Assembly: GCA_018894105.1 (NCBI GenBank)
Contig: CM032125.1
Coordinates: forward strand, 28,443,032-28,507,031
Direction of reading: 5' to 3'
DNA: 64,000 nucleotides
Origin: Jacaranda mimosifolia
Lineage: Eukaryota > Streptophyta > Magnoliopsida > Lamiales > Bignoniaceae
This document shows positions 33,830 through 45,685 of the stretch, one piece after another. Every line of letters begins with the position of its first letter. Within the stretch, counting starts at the first letter, position 1. The notes beneath the pieces were generated by a model. It was not told the DNA's origin and did no database searches. It saw only the letters and a program-made list of their open reading frames with translations. A program made the translations under genes and the position numbers.

Positions 33830-36800
33830 TCAAATGAAGTGATATCTAGTGTCAATATGCTTAGTTCTCCCATGGTATTTGGGATCTTTAGCATAAGCTA
33901 AAGCGGTTGTGTTGTCATAGTAGACTACAACAACATTATCAACATGCGGTGTAATTCGCAAGCTTTGGAGAAATCTCCTCAACCAGATAGCTTCTTGGAC
34001 TGCTGATGTGCAAGCAACATATTCAGCTTCCATGGTGGACAGAGAGACATGGGGCTACTTTTTACTACACCAAGTGATAGCAGCACCTCCCAATAAAAAT
34101 ACATATCCCAATATGGATTTGCGTTCATCTCTGTCCGCAGAACCATCAACATCACTGTGTCCCACTAGTTTCAAACTACCTCCATAGTAGCACAAGGTAA
34201 GATCGGTAATCCCTTTCAAATATCTAAGTATCCTTTTGACAGCATTTCAGTGCTTGGGTCTACGATTACTTTGATATCGACTCACCATTCCAACTGCAAA
34301 GCACAAGTCTAGTCGAGTACACATCATTGCATACATCAAACTTCCTATCGCGCTTGCATATGGAACATTAGCCATTCATTTCTTTTCTTCCACTATCTTT
34401 GGGAAAAATTCTTGCTAAGAACACAACTCTTGCCCATGGGTATGTCTATAAGATTGGCATTTTGCATACGAAATCTTCTAAGATCATCTTTATGTAAGTC
34501 TCTTGAGACAAACTCAAGAGCTTTTTAGAACGATCTCGATGTATCCTTACACCAAGTAAGTTTTCAACCTCTCCCATGTCCTACATTTCAAAGGTAGAGG
34601 ACAACCACTTTTGAGTGGCGACAATCAATTCCATGTCATTTTCAACCAACAAGATATCATTCACGTATAGTGAAAGTATCAAAAAACTCCTCCCACTCCT
34701 CTTGATATACACGCAGTGGTCTTCCTTGACCATCACAAAGCCAATCGAGGCTATTACTTGATGAAATCTATTGTACCACTGCCTAGATGATTGTTTCAAG
34801 CCGTATATGGAACGTTTCAAGCAGCATACTTTATACGCTTGTTCTATTTCCAAAAAACCCTTAGGTTGATCTATATAGATCTCCTCGTCCAGTTCTCCAT
34901 TGAGAAATACTGTCTTCACATCCATTTAGAATAATTTCAAATCAAGGTGGGCGACTATGGCTAGAATAAGGCGAATAGAGACAAACCTCACCACAGGGGA
35001 GAATGTCTCATCATAATCTATACCTTATTTTTAGGTATAGTCTTTCACCACAAGACGAGCTTTATACTTGTCAATCAATCCATCTAACTTGCATTTAACC
35101 TTTAGTACCCATTTGTTCCCAGTGGTCTCACGCCCGGGTGGAAGATCGACCAGATCCCAAACATGGTTCTTAGCCATTAAGCTCATCTCTTCCTTCATAG
35201 CAGCTATCAATTCATTAGCATTTGGAGAAGTCAAGGCATCCTCATAGATAGCCGGCTCATCATCATCCACAGGGGCACATATAAAAGATTCCCCCTCAAT
35301 CCTAAAATGTAGACGAAGAACTCTTCCGTGCTCACTCCTATGTATTTGTGGATTTTGAGAGCTTTCATCAAGTGGAACACTCCCACTAACCATGGGCACA
35401 CTATCATTATACTCAGCGATTGGTCAAGAGGGTTGCAAAAACCTTACCCTCACTAGTCAAGGATGTGTCCCCTGGGAGATCTTGCAGCTCATATAGCTGC
35501 AGATCTCTTTTCACTTCACCAATGCTGGGAAAATCCTCTTCGAGGAAATTAACATCGCGCGACTCAATTTCACTCAATTTCTGTCATTCCTCCACTATGG
35601 TGTTCACCGTACATCACATAGCCCTTTGAGTACTCACAATACCTTATAAAGATATGCTTGCAAGCTTTAGGACCTAGCTTCCCATATTTATGAGAAGTGT
35701 TATGAACAAACCGCGCTAATCCCCAAGGGCGCAAGTCTTCTAAATTAGGTTTTCTACCATGCCACAACTTATAGGGAGTCGAAGGAACTGACTTAGAAGG
35801 CACGTGGTTTAAGATGTAGGAGCAGTCAAAATTGCATCTCCCTAAAAAGATATTAGAAGATTTGCTTGCGCCATCATCGATCTGGCCATATCCAGTAACG
35901 TGTGATTCCTTCTTTTTGCAACACCATTTTGTTGCGAAGTGCTAGGAATCGATAATTGCCTTATTATTCCTCTTTCCTCACACAATTGTCTAAATTCATC
36001 AAACAAATATTCTCGCCCCCTATCAGTACGTAGAACCTTAAGATTTCTCTCTTTTTGGTTCTCAACCTCTAACACAAAGTGCTTGAACCAATCTAGCGCT
36101 TCTGATCGATTAGATAAGAGATATATTGATCCATAGCATGAATAATCATCAATAAAAATGAGAAAGTATGATGCACCATGCCATGCCTTCACATTTATTG
36201 GTCCGCATATGTCTAAATGGACTATCTCTAAAGGATAAGTAGCTCTTTTAGCCTTACCAAAAGGCTTCCAACAAGACTTACATGCCAGACATGGTTCACA
36301 CACAAGAGGTTGACCTTAGCGAGTTGGCCCAAAAGGCCTTCTCTAGCTAATCTAGTCATCATTTCTTATCCTATGTGTCCCAACCTCGCATGCCACTTAA
36401 CAGATTCAGAAATAATATCAATAGCAGAAGAAACATAAGAAATACTATCATTGGCTAATTCTAACATATAAAAAAAAAAAACGTGATTCACAAAGCCCAT
36501 GCCATACAACTCATGACCACAATAAAAAGTTAGAGTAATATTCTCCAACAAAAAAGAAAAACCACATCTCAAAAGTGCTAATACTGAAAGTAGATTACAT
36601 CGAATACTAGGTGTATATTATACATCATTGAGGAATAGCTCAAGCCCTATGTTGAGCTTAAGTTGGTAGGTTCCAACTCCCAAAACCTCCTCAAGTGTGT
36701 CATTTCCCATTGCAACAAAATAGCTTCCATTTGGTACTCGATGATAATCCATAAATCCTACTCGATCTCTTGTTACATATTTGTTGCTTCTGTATCTACA

Positions 36801-37626
36801 ATCCATCCATTGAGAGAATTAGCAACCAAAACATAGGAACAAACTAACGAATAAAGAGAGCATCTAGCGTATCGTACTTTCTTCGGCTAAGTGCAATCAC
36901 GAGCGAAGTGACCATGCTATCCACAGTTATAGCACTTGAGCCTCTTGATGTCTTTCTTTCTGCCCCTTTTAGTTCAGTGATGATTCTTATTGTCGTCAAC
37001 CTTTAGGCCCAAGATCTAATTCTGGCGATTGCTTGGTCCAGCACCAACTTGTTGGTTCCTACGTTTACCCTTGTTAGGCTTGCGTTGGTCAGCATATGCG
37101 ACCGGTGCAATTGCTTGTGTACGTTCAGATTCTTTGCATTCTGCCTCAAGCTTAAGATGATTAGTGATACTATCGAATGTGGTAATCTGCTCATTATATG
37201 TAAGCGCAAGCTTAACATGTCCCCAAGTCTCCTCAGGTAGCGACCTTAGGACAACCAGAACTTGTTCATCAATGAGTTCTACTCTAGCATTTTGAAGCTC
37301 TCGAATTATATCCTTCATCACATCAAGATGTTGGATCATCGTATGCCTCGAGTCAAGTACGTACTGATTAAACTTAAATGCTACTGTGTCCTTAGCCAAA
37401 GAGCCCTTAGTCGTGTAGCCGAGGTGCTACCATACGAGACCTTCAATGCTTCCCACAGCTCTTTGGCCGTAGGATACTTTTCAAATTCACGGATCGGATT
37501 ATTGTGCATACAGCTCAACATAGTAAAGCGTGCACTTTTATCTTGATCCTCCCATGTATTATACGCATCCAAATCACGCTGATATTCATCAAGTGGTCCA
37601 CTTTCTGGCATAACGGGCTTAATCAT
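33830..37626 (-). pseudogene. Copia gag-pol remnant
   Basis: Gag starts at ATG 37626 (MIKPVMPESGPLDEYQRD) and is frame-shifted near 37390. A CCHC knuckle is interrupted by a stop (about 36930). Protease has DTEA where DTGA is expected (GAA at 36790-36788). A GAG_pre-integrase segment (KWHARLGHIG, about 36370) leads into integrase, where LDICGP and RTDRGREY are kept but the catalytic Glu is Lys (36916-36914, in NGVAKRRN). RT has YVND in place of YVDD (Asn codon 34661-34659). RNase H (MEAEYVA to KHIDTRYHFI, 33830-34033) ends the reading. Extra stops lie at about 35030 and 34926. Confidence 0.85.
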
Positions 37627-38716
37627 GATTTTTTTCTAGGTGGTCAAGGGTCTTTTCTCTATGAAGCAAGTACTGAATCTTTCTATGCCATTATAGCAAA
37701 ATTTTGGCCATCAAGTTTACCAGTACCATAGAGGTCAGAATAAGCAGCTTGGGAATCTATTACTATTAGGCACAAGGGTGTTAGGTATCAGTCAAAGAAC
37801 AATTTTATTCTAGGTCCAACTAAATTTACATTATTTATCTTTAATCTAGTGAGATCAAAAATTTCGGGCTCAGCTAGTAATCATCTCCCACTGAATCAAA
37901 AACTCATAATGAAATTTACCAATCCTGAATAAAATTACCAATACGTCCACAAATTCATAAGCATCTATGCAATATGAAAAGAACTGCCTTACATGGCCTC
38001 ATAGATGTTTGGTGAATCATACCAAGATAATCTAGTGCGAATGGTAGAAACGAAATTACACCCTTTACATCATATGGTCTCATATAAACACATATTTCAC
38101 AAATAGAAAATTTACATGAGACATAATCCTACTATGTCAATCTAGTGGAATAAGCAAACAAGAATGTTGTATTACCAACCACTGCTTTAATTATCTCTCG
38201 TAATCACAAAAAAATTATGGAAAATGAACGGACAATTCCCCACGAGCACCCAAACATCAATATTCATCATAATAGTTCATTCATATCGCAATTTTTAAAC
38301 TACGAAATTGCATAATAACTTCATTAGAATAACATTATGCAATTATTAACGCATGCTCATGAAATTTTCAACCATGTTCAATCACATGTCATGCCACATA
38401 GACATCATATAAGTTTCGTGGGTCTATTTTCACAAAAGGACCGCCACAAAAGCATACATGTGGCTACCACATAGGCACCAAATCATTTTTTTCAGATTCA
38501 ACTGGCATCATGAGACCTTTTTCTACTAGTACCACGCTGATGCAGTGCTGACGTCACCATCACACCAACACCGACAACTCAACTTTACCAGCAGAAGCCT
38601 CAAATTAGTTTTTCTTTACCGATTGATTCCAGATCTGACCATGGGGATTGCATATCTACCATAAAACATGCTATATTCATGTAGAACATATCAATCGACG
38701 AGACCGAGCTTTCTTA

Positions 38717-38728
38717 ACTATGATTCCA
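38717..38728 (-). other. Primer-binding site of the Copia element (tRNA-iMet type, decayed)
   Basis: On the minus strand TGGAATCATAGT lies one base from the end of the 5' LTR. It matches TGGTATCAGAGC at 9 of 12 positions. Confidence 0.5.
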
Positions 38729-38729
38729 C

Positions 38730-38827
38730 TGTTGGGTTTTATAAGCTCATTAATTAACACACAATTAACATAGATGGGCCAATACCCAATTTGGACCACG
38801 GGCCAATACCCAGTCCAAATTATAACA
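38730..38827 (-). repeat. 5' LTR of the Copia element, internally deleted
   Basis: Both LTR ends are present (TGTTGGGTTTTATAAGC and AGTCCAAATTATAACA on the plus strand) but about 600 bp between them are missing compared with the other LTR. The promoter region is therefore absent. Confidence 0.75.
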
Positions 38828-39457
38828 GGTTTGAATCTTAGACCTTAATGTACTCTAAGCCCGTATGTAAAAATAAATGAAAAAAATAAAATATTTAAAT
38901 CATATATAACATTCATTAAAAAAAAACTAACTTACTAATCCACTCTTAAATTAATATAACTTTAAAATTCTAAGCAAAACCTCACATGCTTCTTGGCTGC
39001 ACTTGGGTTATAACATAGTATGTCGTCTTTCTTATTTACTTCCGCAACAATGTTATACTGTTATGTACGTACAAGATCATGGGAAGAATCATCTCAAGAG
39101 AAGCCATTAGTTGCTTGATTTGGCATTTTTTCCCCTTCAATGGTGCTTTGATTCTTTTAATTCATGAGAAATTAAATTTGAAATTCACTAATATATTTTC
39201 TTCACGAAATCGACCATGAGGTCCTTTACATTTTAATCCCAAATGCAGCAAAAACAAAGGCAAATAAAATCAACATCATCTAAAAATCAAGTCAGGAGAA
39301 CAAATTAAAAGCTGACATAAAAAACAAAAACAGAAAAAACAATAATTTTATAATCTCCAATAACACCTCAACTCTAAATAAAACAGTAGTCAATCCCACA
39401 AGCAAAGGGCCATACATATAGAGTAGCTAGAGTAGATTTTTCATATATATTTAGAGA
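38828..39457. other. Intergenic DNA, 3' flank of the oleosin gene
   Basis: No gene seen; AT-rich. The part nearest 39457 should hold the oleosin 3' untranslated region. Confidence 0.4.
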
Positions 39458-39877
39458 TCAAGAAGCTTGAGACCCAACAGTCTGCTCCGCCCTATCCTTC
39501 ATCTCCCGAGCCTTGCTCGCCAGCTTCGTCCGCGCAGTGTCCAGCTGCTCCGCCCCCACCGGATGTTTCCCTGTCACATATCTGTAAATCCACGACAGCA
39601 CACTCAGCGCCGCCACGCCGAACCCGCCGGAGGCCAGAAAGCCCGAACCCAACAAAAAGATTGCTATGGCAGCCGGCACAAGCACCGGGCTGAAGATCAC
39701 AAGCAGCGGAGTGGCGATGGTAAGCGCGATTACAGTGCCGGCCAAAGTGAGCCCAGATAGAACAAGAAGCGAACCGCCGGCTGTGACGGCAGTTGCCGCC
39801 TTCACTATCTGGTGGCTGCGCGGCTGCTTCTGGTGGTAGAGCCTCCCCGGCTGGTATTGACCGTAATGTTCAGCCAT
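39458..39877 (-). CDS. Oleosin, low-molecular-weight (L) type, 139 aa
   Basis: A structural protein of seed oil bodies that coats triacylglycerol droplets and keeps them from fusing. The single exon encodes a short polar N-terminus (1-27), a central hydrophobic hairpin of about 70 residues (28-98), and an amphipathic C-terminus ([15 protein letters not shown]). The hairpin carries the proline knot PX5SPX3P with Pro57, Ser63-Pro64 and Pro68. There is no 18-residue C-terminal insertion, so it is L rather than H type. From memory of the family it resembles the 15-kDa sesame oleosin. The ATG at 39877 is the first in the leader. GC content is much higher than in the flanks, as is usual for oleosins. 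Confidence 0.96.
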   Translation of the reverse strand: MAEHYGQYQPGRLYHQKQPRSHQIVKAATAVTAGGSLLVLSGLTLAGTVIALTIATPLLVIFSPVLVPAAIAIFLLGSGFLASGGFGVAALSVLSWIYRYVTGKHPVGAEQLDTARTKLASKAREMKDRAEQTVGSQAS

Positions 39878-39954
39878 TTTTTCCGGTTGAAATTTGAGGA
39901 ATTAAACCTTGGGCTTTTTATGAAGCTGAAATCGATGGGGTGGAAGAAATTGGA

Positions 39955-40076
39955 GATATATAGAATTGGGTGGGTGGCGGAGGGGGGGTACGTGGTGGGG
40001 GTGGGGTGTCACGTGTCGGAGAGCTTAACATGCGAAGGCTGCATGCATTACAGAGGTGCTTGTTTGGAGACACGTC
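39955..40076 (-). promoter_or_regulatory. Seed-type promoter of the oleosin gene (TATA, ABRE/G-box, RY element)
   Basis: On the minus strand a TATA box CTATATATC lies at 39962-39954, about 80 bp before the ATG. Upstream are CCACGT (39995-39990), a G-box CACGTG (40015-40010) in an ACACGTGACAC context, the RY palindrome TGCATGCA (40047-40040), and GACGTGT (40076-40070). ABRE/G-box elements bind ABI5-class bZIPs and RY elements bind ABI3/FUS3/LEC2 B3 factors. Together they drive expression in maturing embryos. Spacing is compact, all within about 115 bp of the TATA box. Confidence 0.8.
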
Positions 40077-40292
40077 GATTTTCTTGGTTTCTGCCTTTTT
40101 GGAGGTGGCTTATGCTTGCATCCAAAGAAAGCTAAAAACTTTGAATTGTTGAAGAAAATTGAAAGGGCTATGATTTGTAAGGTTGAAGTGTCGGCCCTTT
40201 TTTGTTTTTTCCCCTTGAATTACAATCATGAAATTGACATGTTATTGTGGATTCATTAGTTAACTAAGATTTTATTTACTATCAAAAAGATT

Positions 40293-40790
40293 AAGGCCAT
40301 GTTTAGTTATATTCTGACAAAACAGTTTTATTTTGTCAAAATGCAATCAAACATACAAAAAAAAAATTTGAAATGTCAAATTAAATTTTTTAATATCTTT
40401 TTTTCTATCTTTCATTATCGCCAAAACTTCCCATTTTTCAATATATACATACATATATTATAAATATATATCATATACATTTATTATTATTCTAACAATA
40501 AAAAAATCACTCAATTTCATTTTCACCCCAAAAATCCAACAAAAAAGTATTAATTTGACGTTACAGTAAAAATTGTCTCCCCTCCAAAACATAAACAAAC
40601 ATATCAAAAATTTTCAAAATAATTTTCTAACTATTCCCCAAAACATAAACAAACATCCATCACATTCCCTAATACAAGTTCACATTCCCCACCCCCACGT
40701 CATTCTCTCAAAACACATAATACAAAACATACAATTTGTAACGAAACATTACCTAATTAATATTTACCATGAAAATTAAAATTGCAACGA
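40293..40790 (-). mobile_element. MITE of the GTTTGGTTATG family, copy 1
   Basis: Its middle part (about 40490-40590) matches the reverse complement of 43610-43700 at a high level. It contains an ACGTTACAGTAAAAATTG block and AACATAAACAAACAT repeats. Outer ends are diverged (GGCCATGTTTAGTTATATT at left), so limits are approximate. Non-coding. Confidence 0.6.
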
Positions 40791-41498
40791 AATTGGTTTA
40801 TAATTATTACTATAAAATTTCCAAAATTTCCATATCCAATGCAATCTTCTAAATAACAAGCAATAAGAATTATTAAATAATTATAGTAAAAATTAACAAT
40901 GAGAGCATGTGCTTCATATCCAGTAATGGTCAGTGTCGTAACTTAAGTTATGAATTTTTAACATACCTACAAATTTTATAATTGATACCATAACTTTTTT
41001 GGCAGATAATATTCAGCAAAGGTCAATGTTATAGTTAAAGTTAGGAATTTTTAACATTAGTTACGAATTAATTGTAGCTAATATCCTAGCTTTTGTGATG
41101 CATGAAATTAAAGTCATTTCCTAAAATCCTATTTGGATAAAAATATTAAATTGTTAACATCACATATATAAGTATGAGGATCATGTCACTCAATTAATTA
41201 ATTAATCTACAATTAAATGGATTGGTTCTACCCAAAAAAAATAAAAAATGTGTTGCTATGTGACCCTGTGTTTGAAGTTGCAAACCTAAGACTGTATAAA
41301 TGTAATAGCTTTTTGGGCTTTTGTCCGTATGGACCAAAGGCTTTTAAAAATTGAACCTCAGACGGAATCGTTGTTTGACGTAGCCAAGATCAAGCTCCTC
41401 TAAGTTATAAGCCCATTTGGCACACACCATGGCATTATTTATATTATATTAATATTTTTTGGCATATATATGTATGTTAAATTTTTATAGTGTGAAAT
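40791..41498. other. AT-rich intergenic DNA
   Basis: No gene. It ends with the left target duplication TGTGAAAT (41491-41498) of the next element. Confidence 0.4.
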
Positions 41499-42234
41499 CT
41501 ATGGGTATCAATTTGGGTTAGAACCCATTAGCTCAATCCAATCCATATAGTTTTGGATTGGGTTGGGCTCAACATTTTAAAAATAGCTTTGAGTGAATTG
41601 GGTTTTAAATGAGGTATATGGTGGAGGCATTATGTTAAAGCTTAACAACAAATGATTTGGTATTTGTTAGCATTACCAAACGATGAGTTTGATGGGACTT
41701 CCCACCTCCTTCTTTTATCAACCAATAATGGCAACTAAAACTAATGGTAATGTTTGGTTACATTATGCCAGTATTTGTTCTGGCAGAATGTAACCAAACA
41801 TGCACTATGCTTCTTTTTTTTTTGTGGTATCTTATTTTTTAAAAATAAAATAAATAATTATATATATATATATATTTGAAAAAATAATAATAAAATTTGT
41901 GGTACCTAAGGTATAGCTTAATTCACTTGAGTTTCGCCTATTGAGAAAAGTAAATGCAGTGGATAGGATAAAGATTTTCCCCATTTTCAAAGTAAACCTA
42001 AAATTATATATTACATAGAGTGTAGAATGCATAATAATATTAATATGATCTTTTGAATTAATTTTTCGAAATAAGTAAATTAAATTAATTTTTTTATTTT
42101 CTATTGAAACAATTTCAAAATAGCTCAACCCACAACTCAATCCATTTTGAATCCAACCCATTTATAACCCATCTATCTTAACCCATATGGAACCCAATTC
42201 ATTTCAAACCCAACCCACCCATTTGCTACCATGA
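41499..42234. mobile_element. hAT-like non-autonomous element, 736 bp, 8-bp target duplication
   Basis: It is flanked by exact TGTGAAAT (41491-41498 and 42235-42242), the 8-bp length typical of hAT. Both ends carry repeated GGGTT/AACCC motifs in inverted orientation (CAATTTGGGTT at left; on the opposite strand CAAATGGGTGGGTTGGG at right). The terminal bases are diverged. A foldback (41749-41802) lies inside. Confidence 0.65.
41749..41802. repeat. 23-bp foldback (short MITE or hairpin)
   Basis: AATGTTTGGTTACATTATG with the following CCAG is repeated in inverted orientation after an 8-base loop (TATTTGTT), ending TGTAACCAAACATG. The arms differ at two positions. The outer GTTTGGTTA is shared with the larger MITE families nearby. 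Confidence 0.75.
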
Positions 42235-42302
42235 TGTGAAATATATAATATATTTATTATTTATATAATATTATAACTTTTCAATCATTTCAATGTAGTT
42301 AC

Positions 42303-42698
42303 AGGGTGTTTGGCTAAGTTTTTTTAAAAGATCTTATAAGCTCTTATATCTTATAAAATATTTTTGGATATTATAATATGCTAAATCTTATTTTTTAAAA
42401 TCAGTTATTAAAGTGTTTAGATGAAATAAGATATTAGAGCTTATAAAATGTTAGTAATAATAATTTTATAATTAAAATGATAAAAATTAAAAGAGCTTGT
42501 TGAGATTTTGAAAATAAATTAGAATCTCCTTACTTTTTTTCAAAAGAACTTATAAAATCCTAACATCTTATTTTAGAATATCTTATGAGCTCTTTTTGAA
42601 AAAAAAAAAAAAGTTATCATATAATTTTTAGTATCTTTTAAACTCTTAAATATTTTATAAAATATTTTTAGAGTTTTATAAACTCACCCAAACACCCT
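42303..42698. mobile_element. MITE of the AGGGTGTTTGG family, 396 bp
   Basis: Inverted ends AGGGTGTTTGGCTAAGTTT and, on the opposite strand, AGGGTGTTTGGGTGAGTTT. The interior is very AT-rich with many TTATAAR motifs. A diverged relative lies at 46430-46830 and shares TTAGTAATAMTAATTTT. No clear target duplication was found. Confidence 0.7.
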
Positions 42699-43419
42699 CT
42701 TGTTTGAAATTGTAGAATTATTTTGTTGTTTTTTTCTGAAGTAGCAAATTCATTTGATAACATATAAAATAAGGCCTTGGTTAAATCAAGGGCTCTACAC
42801 TCTACAGTTACATAATTATGGTATATTAGTACCATAAAATTTAATTTGCCGGAAATAGCCCTGTAAGTAATTTGTAATTCCTTCTGTAATTCTCTTCTCC
42901 CTATTTATGCTTTCCAAGTCTCCACTTATGTTTTCAAAATAATCGATGATTATTTTGTGCACACTAAAATAATGTATCACGATAACTAATAAATATAAAA
43001 ATTAAAAAAAATAAAAATCTGTTACACACTTAAAGCAACAATTATATCATACTACACCAAAGAACCAAAAATGAAGGAACCAACATCAATACTGTGTTGA
43101 ATATCGTGTTTGTTTCAAATGTTCTTTGCTTGTCTCACCTTTCTGTGTAAATTATCACAAGATATGAATTAGGTAGGGAATAGGGATGGCTGATGGCACA
43201 TGGTTTTGATGGCGATTCTTTCTTCTAATAATCATCTTATTTATGATTCTTTTTCTTCCAAATGAAACTGCAAATTTCGTTACATAGAAGTTATAGAAAG
43301 GAGATAATTTCGGCATGAAATACTCTCACACCTACATTATTCGACTATCGTGCAAGTTAATATGAGTAAATTTTGGGATACTTAGAACATAATGAAAAAT
43401 TAAATACAAAAAAATTTAA
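42699..43419. other. Intergenic DNA, nothing recognised
   Basis: No ORF, repeat or TIR of note. Confidence 0.4.
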
Positions 43420-43873
43420 GAGAATGTTTGGTTATGTTTTGTGTGTGATTTTATTATATGTTTATTATGTATTTTGGGAGAATGGGTTATTAAAAAATGT
43501 GAAAGTTGTGTTGAAGAATGTAATTGATTTTTTGTTATGTTTTGGAGAATAATTAAAAATTAACTTTAAAGAATTTTGGTATGTTTGTTTATATTTTAGG
43601 AGGAGATATTTTTTACTGTAGCAGTCAAATCAATATTTTTTTATTGGGTTTTGGGAGTGAAAATGGAATTGAGTAATTTTTTTATTGTTAGAATAATAAA
43701 AAAATATATATGATGTATATATAATATATGCATGTATATATTGAAAAATGGGGAAATTTTTGGGATAATGAAGGATACAAGAGAATATTTTGGGAAAGCT
43801 ATTTTTTTTGTTTTGAAATAAAATAAGTATATATTTGATCATGTTTCCCCAAAATACATAGCCAAACATTCTC
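43420..43873 (+). mobile_element. MITE of the GTTTGGTTATG family, copy 2
   Basis: Left end GAGAATGTTTGGTTATG; right end, read on the opposite strand, GAGAATGTTTGGCTATG. The interior has TTTTTTACTGTAGCAGTCAA and GGGAGTGAAAATGGAATTGA blocks shared with copies at 40.3, 45.7 and 50.1 kb. 454 bp, non-coding. Best-preserved copy in the window. Confidence 0.75.
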
Positions 43874-45045
43874 AATAAGTCTTTGGCAATTTTAGGTCAA
43901 TGAAGAGAAATCTTTCCCAATTGCAAAAAGATATTGGAAGAAAAATAGAGAAATTAATGACACCTTTTACTAATAGCACGTCAAGGTGCACTTTTTCTCC
44001 CCCAACAATTGAACATTTCTTTGTATAAATTTCCACGGAGTGGAAAAAGCTAGTCATAATTTCCACCACTTGGAATATGGAAATGCTTTCACAGTATAAA
44101 AGGAAGGATTGACTAATAATTAGAATATTGTTTAGATTATTTCCTTTGAAGTTTTTCTTCAAGATAATTGATACCTATTTTAAAAAATAAAATTAGTAAA
44201 CGTATATGGCAATTGTCAACCATCATTGGTCATGGAATATGTAAAGAAAGTGATTCGTGGAAAATTTATCAGTTGTTCCTACACAAGGTGTGAACTTTTT
44301 GATGAGAAATTGTACAGTCACTAAGGCAATGTTTGGTTTCATTTTCTAATTTATTTATTCATTCTATCTAAATAAAATTAGATATTTCTCCATAATGCAT
44401 GTCTTTTATTTCAAAAAAAATATTAAAAGATTCTTATCATTTCAAATATTAATATAATAACATAAATAAGTAATTTAAAAAATGTAAATATGATAATATA
44501 AAAACTTTCACTATTAAAGAACTAGCAAGGTATCCGCTAAAAAAAATTGTTGAAAAATTAATCTCGTAACTATGGCAACAAATTATACCTATAAATTTTT
44601 CATTGCAAATGTAATTTTTAAAATAATAAATAATAAAGATTATTAGCTATCAACCCATAGTCATAATCATTTTGAGTGCAATAGATTAACAGTGCATTAT
44701 CTGTATGATAAAAGAAAAAAAATATTCATTAACTACATATTGATCAGTGCAAAAGTTAATTAGGAAAGTTTCTACTTTGAATTCGATCGAATTAATTTCA
44801 TAGTCAAGGCTATAAATATTTAATATCAAATATAAACTTGCTATAGTTGATGCTCTATTCTTTATAGTGTGAAATAAACACTAATCAGACAATGACTTAT
44901 ATTGAAAGATATTTTCATTATCTTCCCTCAAAATTAACCAAATATTCTCTTTTATCTTCTACACATTTTTTAACTTTATTATTAAAAAGATTATTATCTC
45001 AAAATACTCAAAACTAAAAAAAAAAAAAAAAATTGCCTAATTTTA
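43874..45045. other. AT-rich intergenic DNA
   Basis: No gene. A partial MITE-like start (GCAATGTTTGGTTTCATTTT, about 44325) is seen without a matching right end. Confidence 0.35.
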
Positions 45046-45440
45046 GGCTCTGTTCACTAGCATTTTGGGAAAAAAATTTCTCAACTCCCAAAATAATTCC
45101 AAAAAACATACACATTCTCCAATTATTTTTCCAAAACACAAAAAATTTATATCAAAAAAATCCTACACACTGCCCTAGTCATACCTTGACCCTACCTAGC
45201 ACTCAAGTATATATATATATACATATACATTACATAAAAAAATAATTTCTTTCTACAAACCCAATAAAAAAGTAATTGATTTGATATTTACATTAAAATT
45301 TATCCCCCCATCAAAACATTAACAAACAAATAATTCATTCTCAATTTATTTTTTCTATTTTCCCAAAATATAAATAAATAATTGATACTTTTTTCAAAAA
45401 TAAATCCACAAACTCGTTCTCTTAAAATTTTTGAAGAAAA
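45046..45440 (-). mobile_element. MITE of the GTTTGGTTATG family, copy 3 (diverged)
   Basis: It shares AACATTAACAAACAAAT and CAATAAAAAAGTAATTGATT-type blocks with copy 1 in the same orientation. End sequences are worn, so limits are approximate. Confidence 0.45.
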
Positions 45441-45685
45441 TGACCAATATCCTAGTGGACATGCCCTTAACTTTCAACTGTCTCCTTTCTTTTCACTTCA
45501 ATAAATATTTCTGGCCAGACTAGACCCGAAGACCTTTTCTTTGGATTTGACTTTGCATATAAACAATTCTGCTTCTCACTGTCGCACTGCACTGCAGAAA
45601 ATTAATCACAAACCTAATAATTGTCTCATTTGACAATGTGAAAGTGAGAAGAAAGTGGAGAGAGAGGGAGAGAAGAAAATCATAG
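45441..45685. other. Spacer
   Basis: No gene. It ends with CATAG (45681-45685), the left flank repeat of the next MITE. Confidence 0.4.

Larger units (their letters stand above)
31997..38827 (-). mobile_element. Ty1/Copia LTR retrotransposon (minus strand), 6.8 kb, degenerate
   Basis: Minus-strand order is LTR, primer-binding site, gag, protease, integrase, RT, RNase H, polypurine tract, LTR, which is the Copia order. The 3' LTR (31997-32705) is 709 bp, but the 5' LTR (38730-38827) retains only about 98 bp through an internal deletion. The target duplication is not clear (GGTCT against GGTTT, offset by one). Frameshifts, stops and changed catalytic residues show that it is dead. Confidence 0.9.

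Noticed and set aside
39467..39760. 97-codon plus-strand frame over the oleosin
   Set aside because: Shadow of the oleosin coding sequence on the other strand.
41832..42161. 109-codon minus-strand frame
   Set aside because: AT-rich chance frame inside a non-autonomous hAT-like element.
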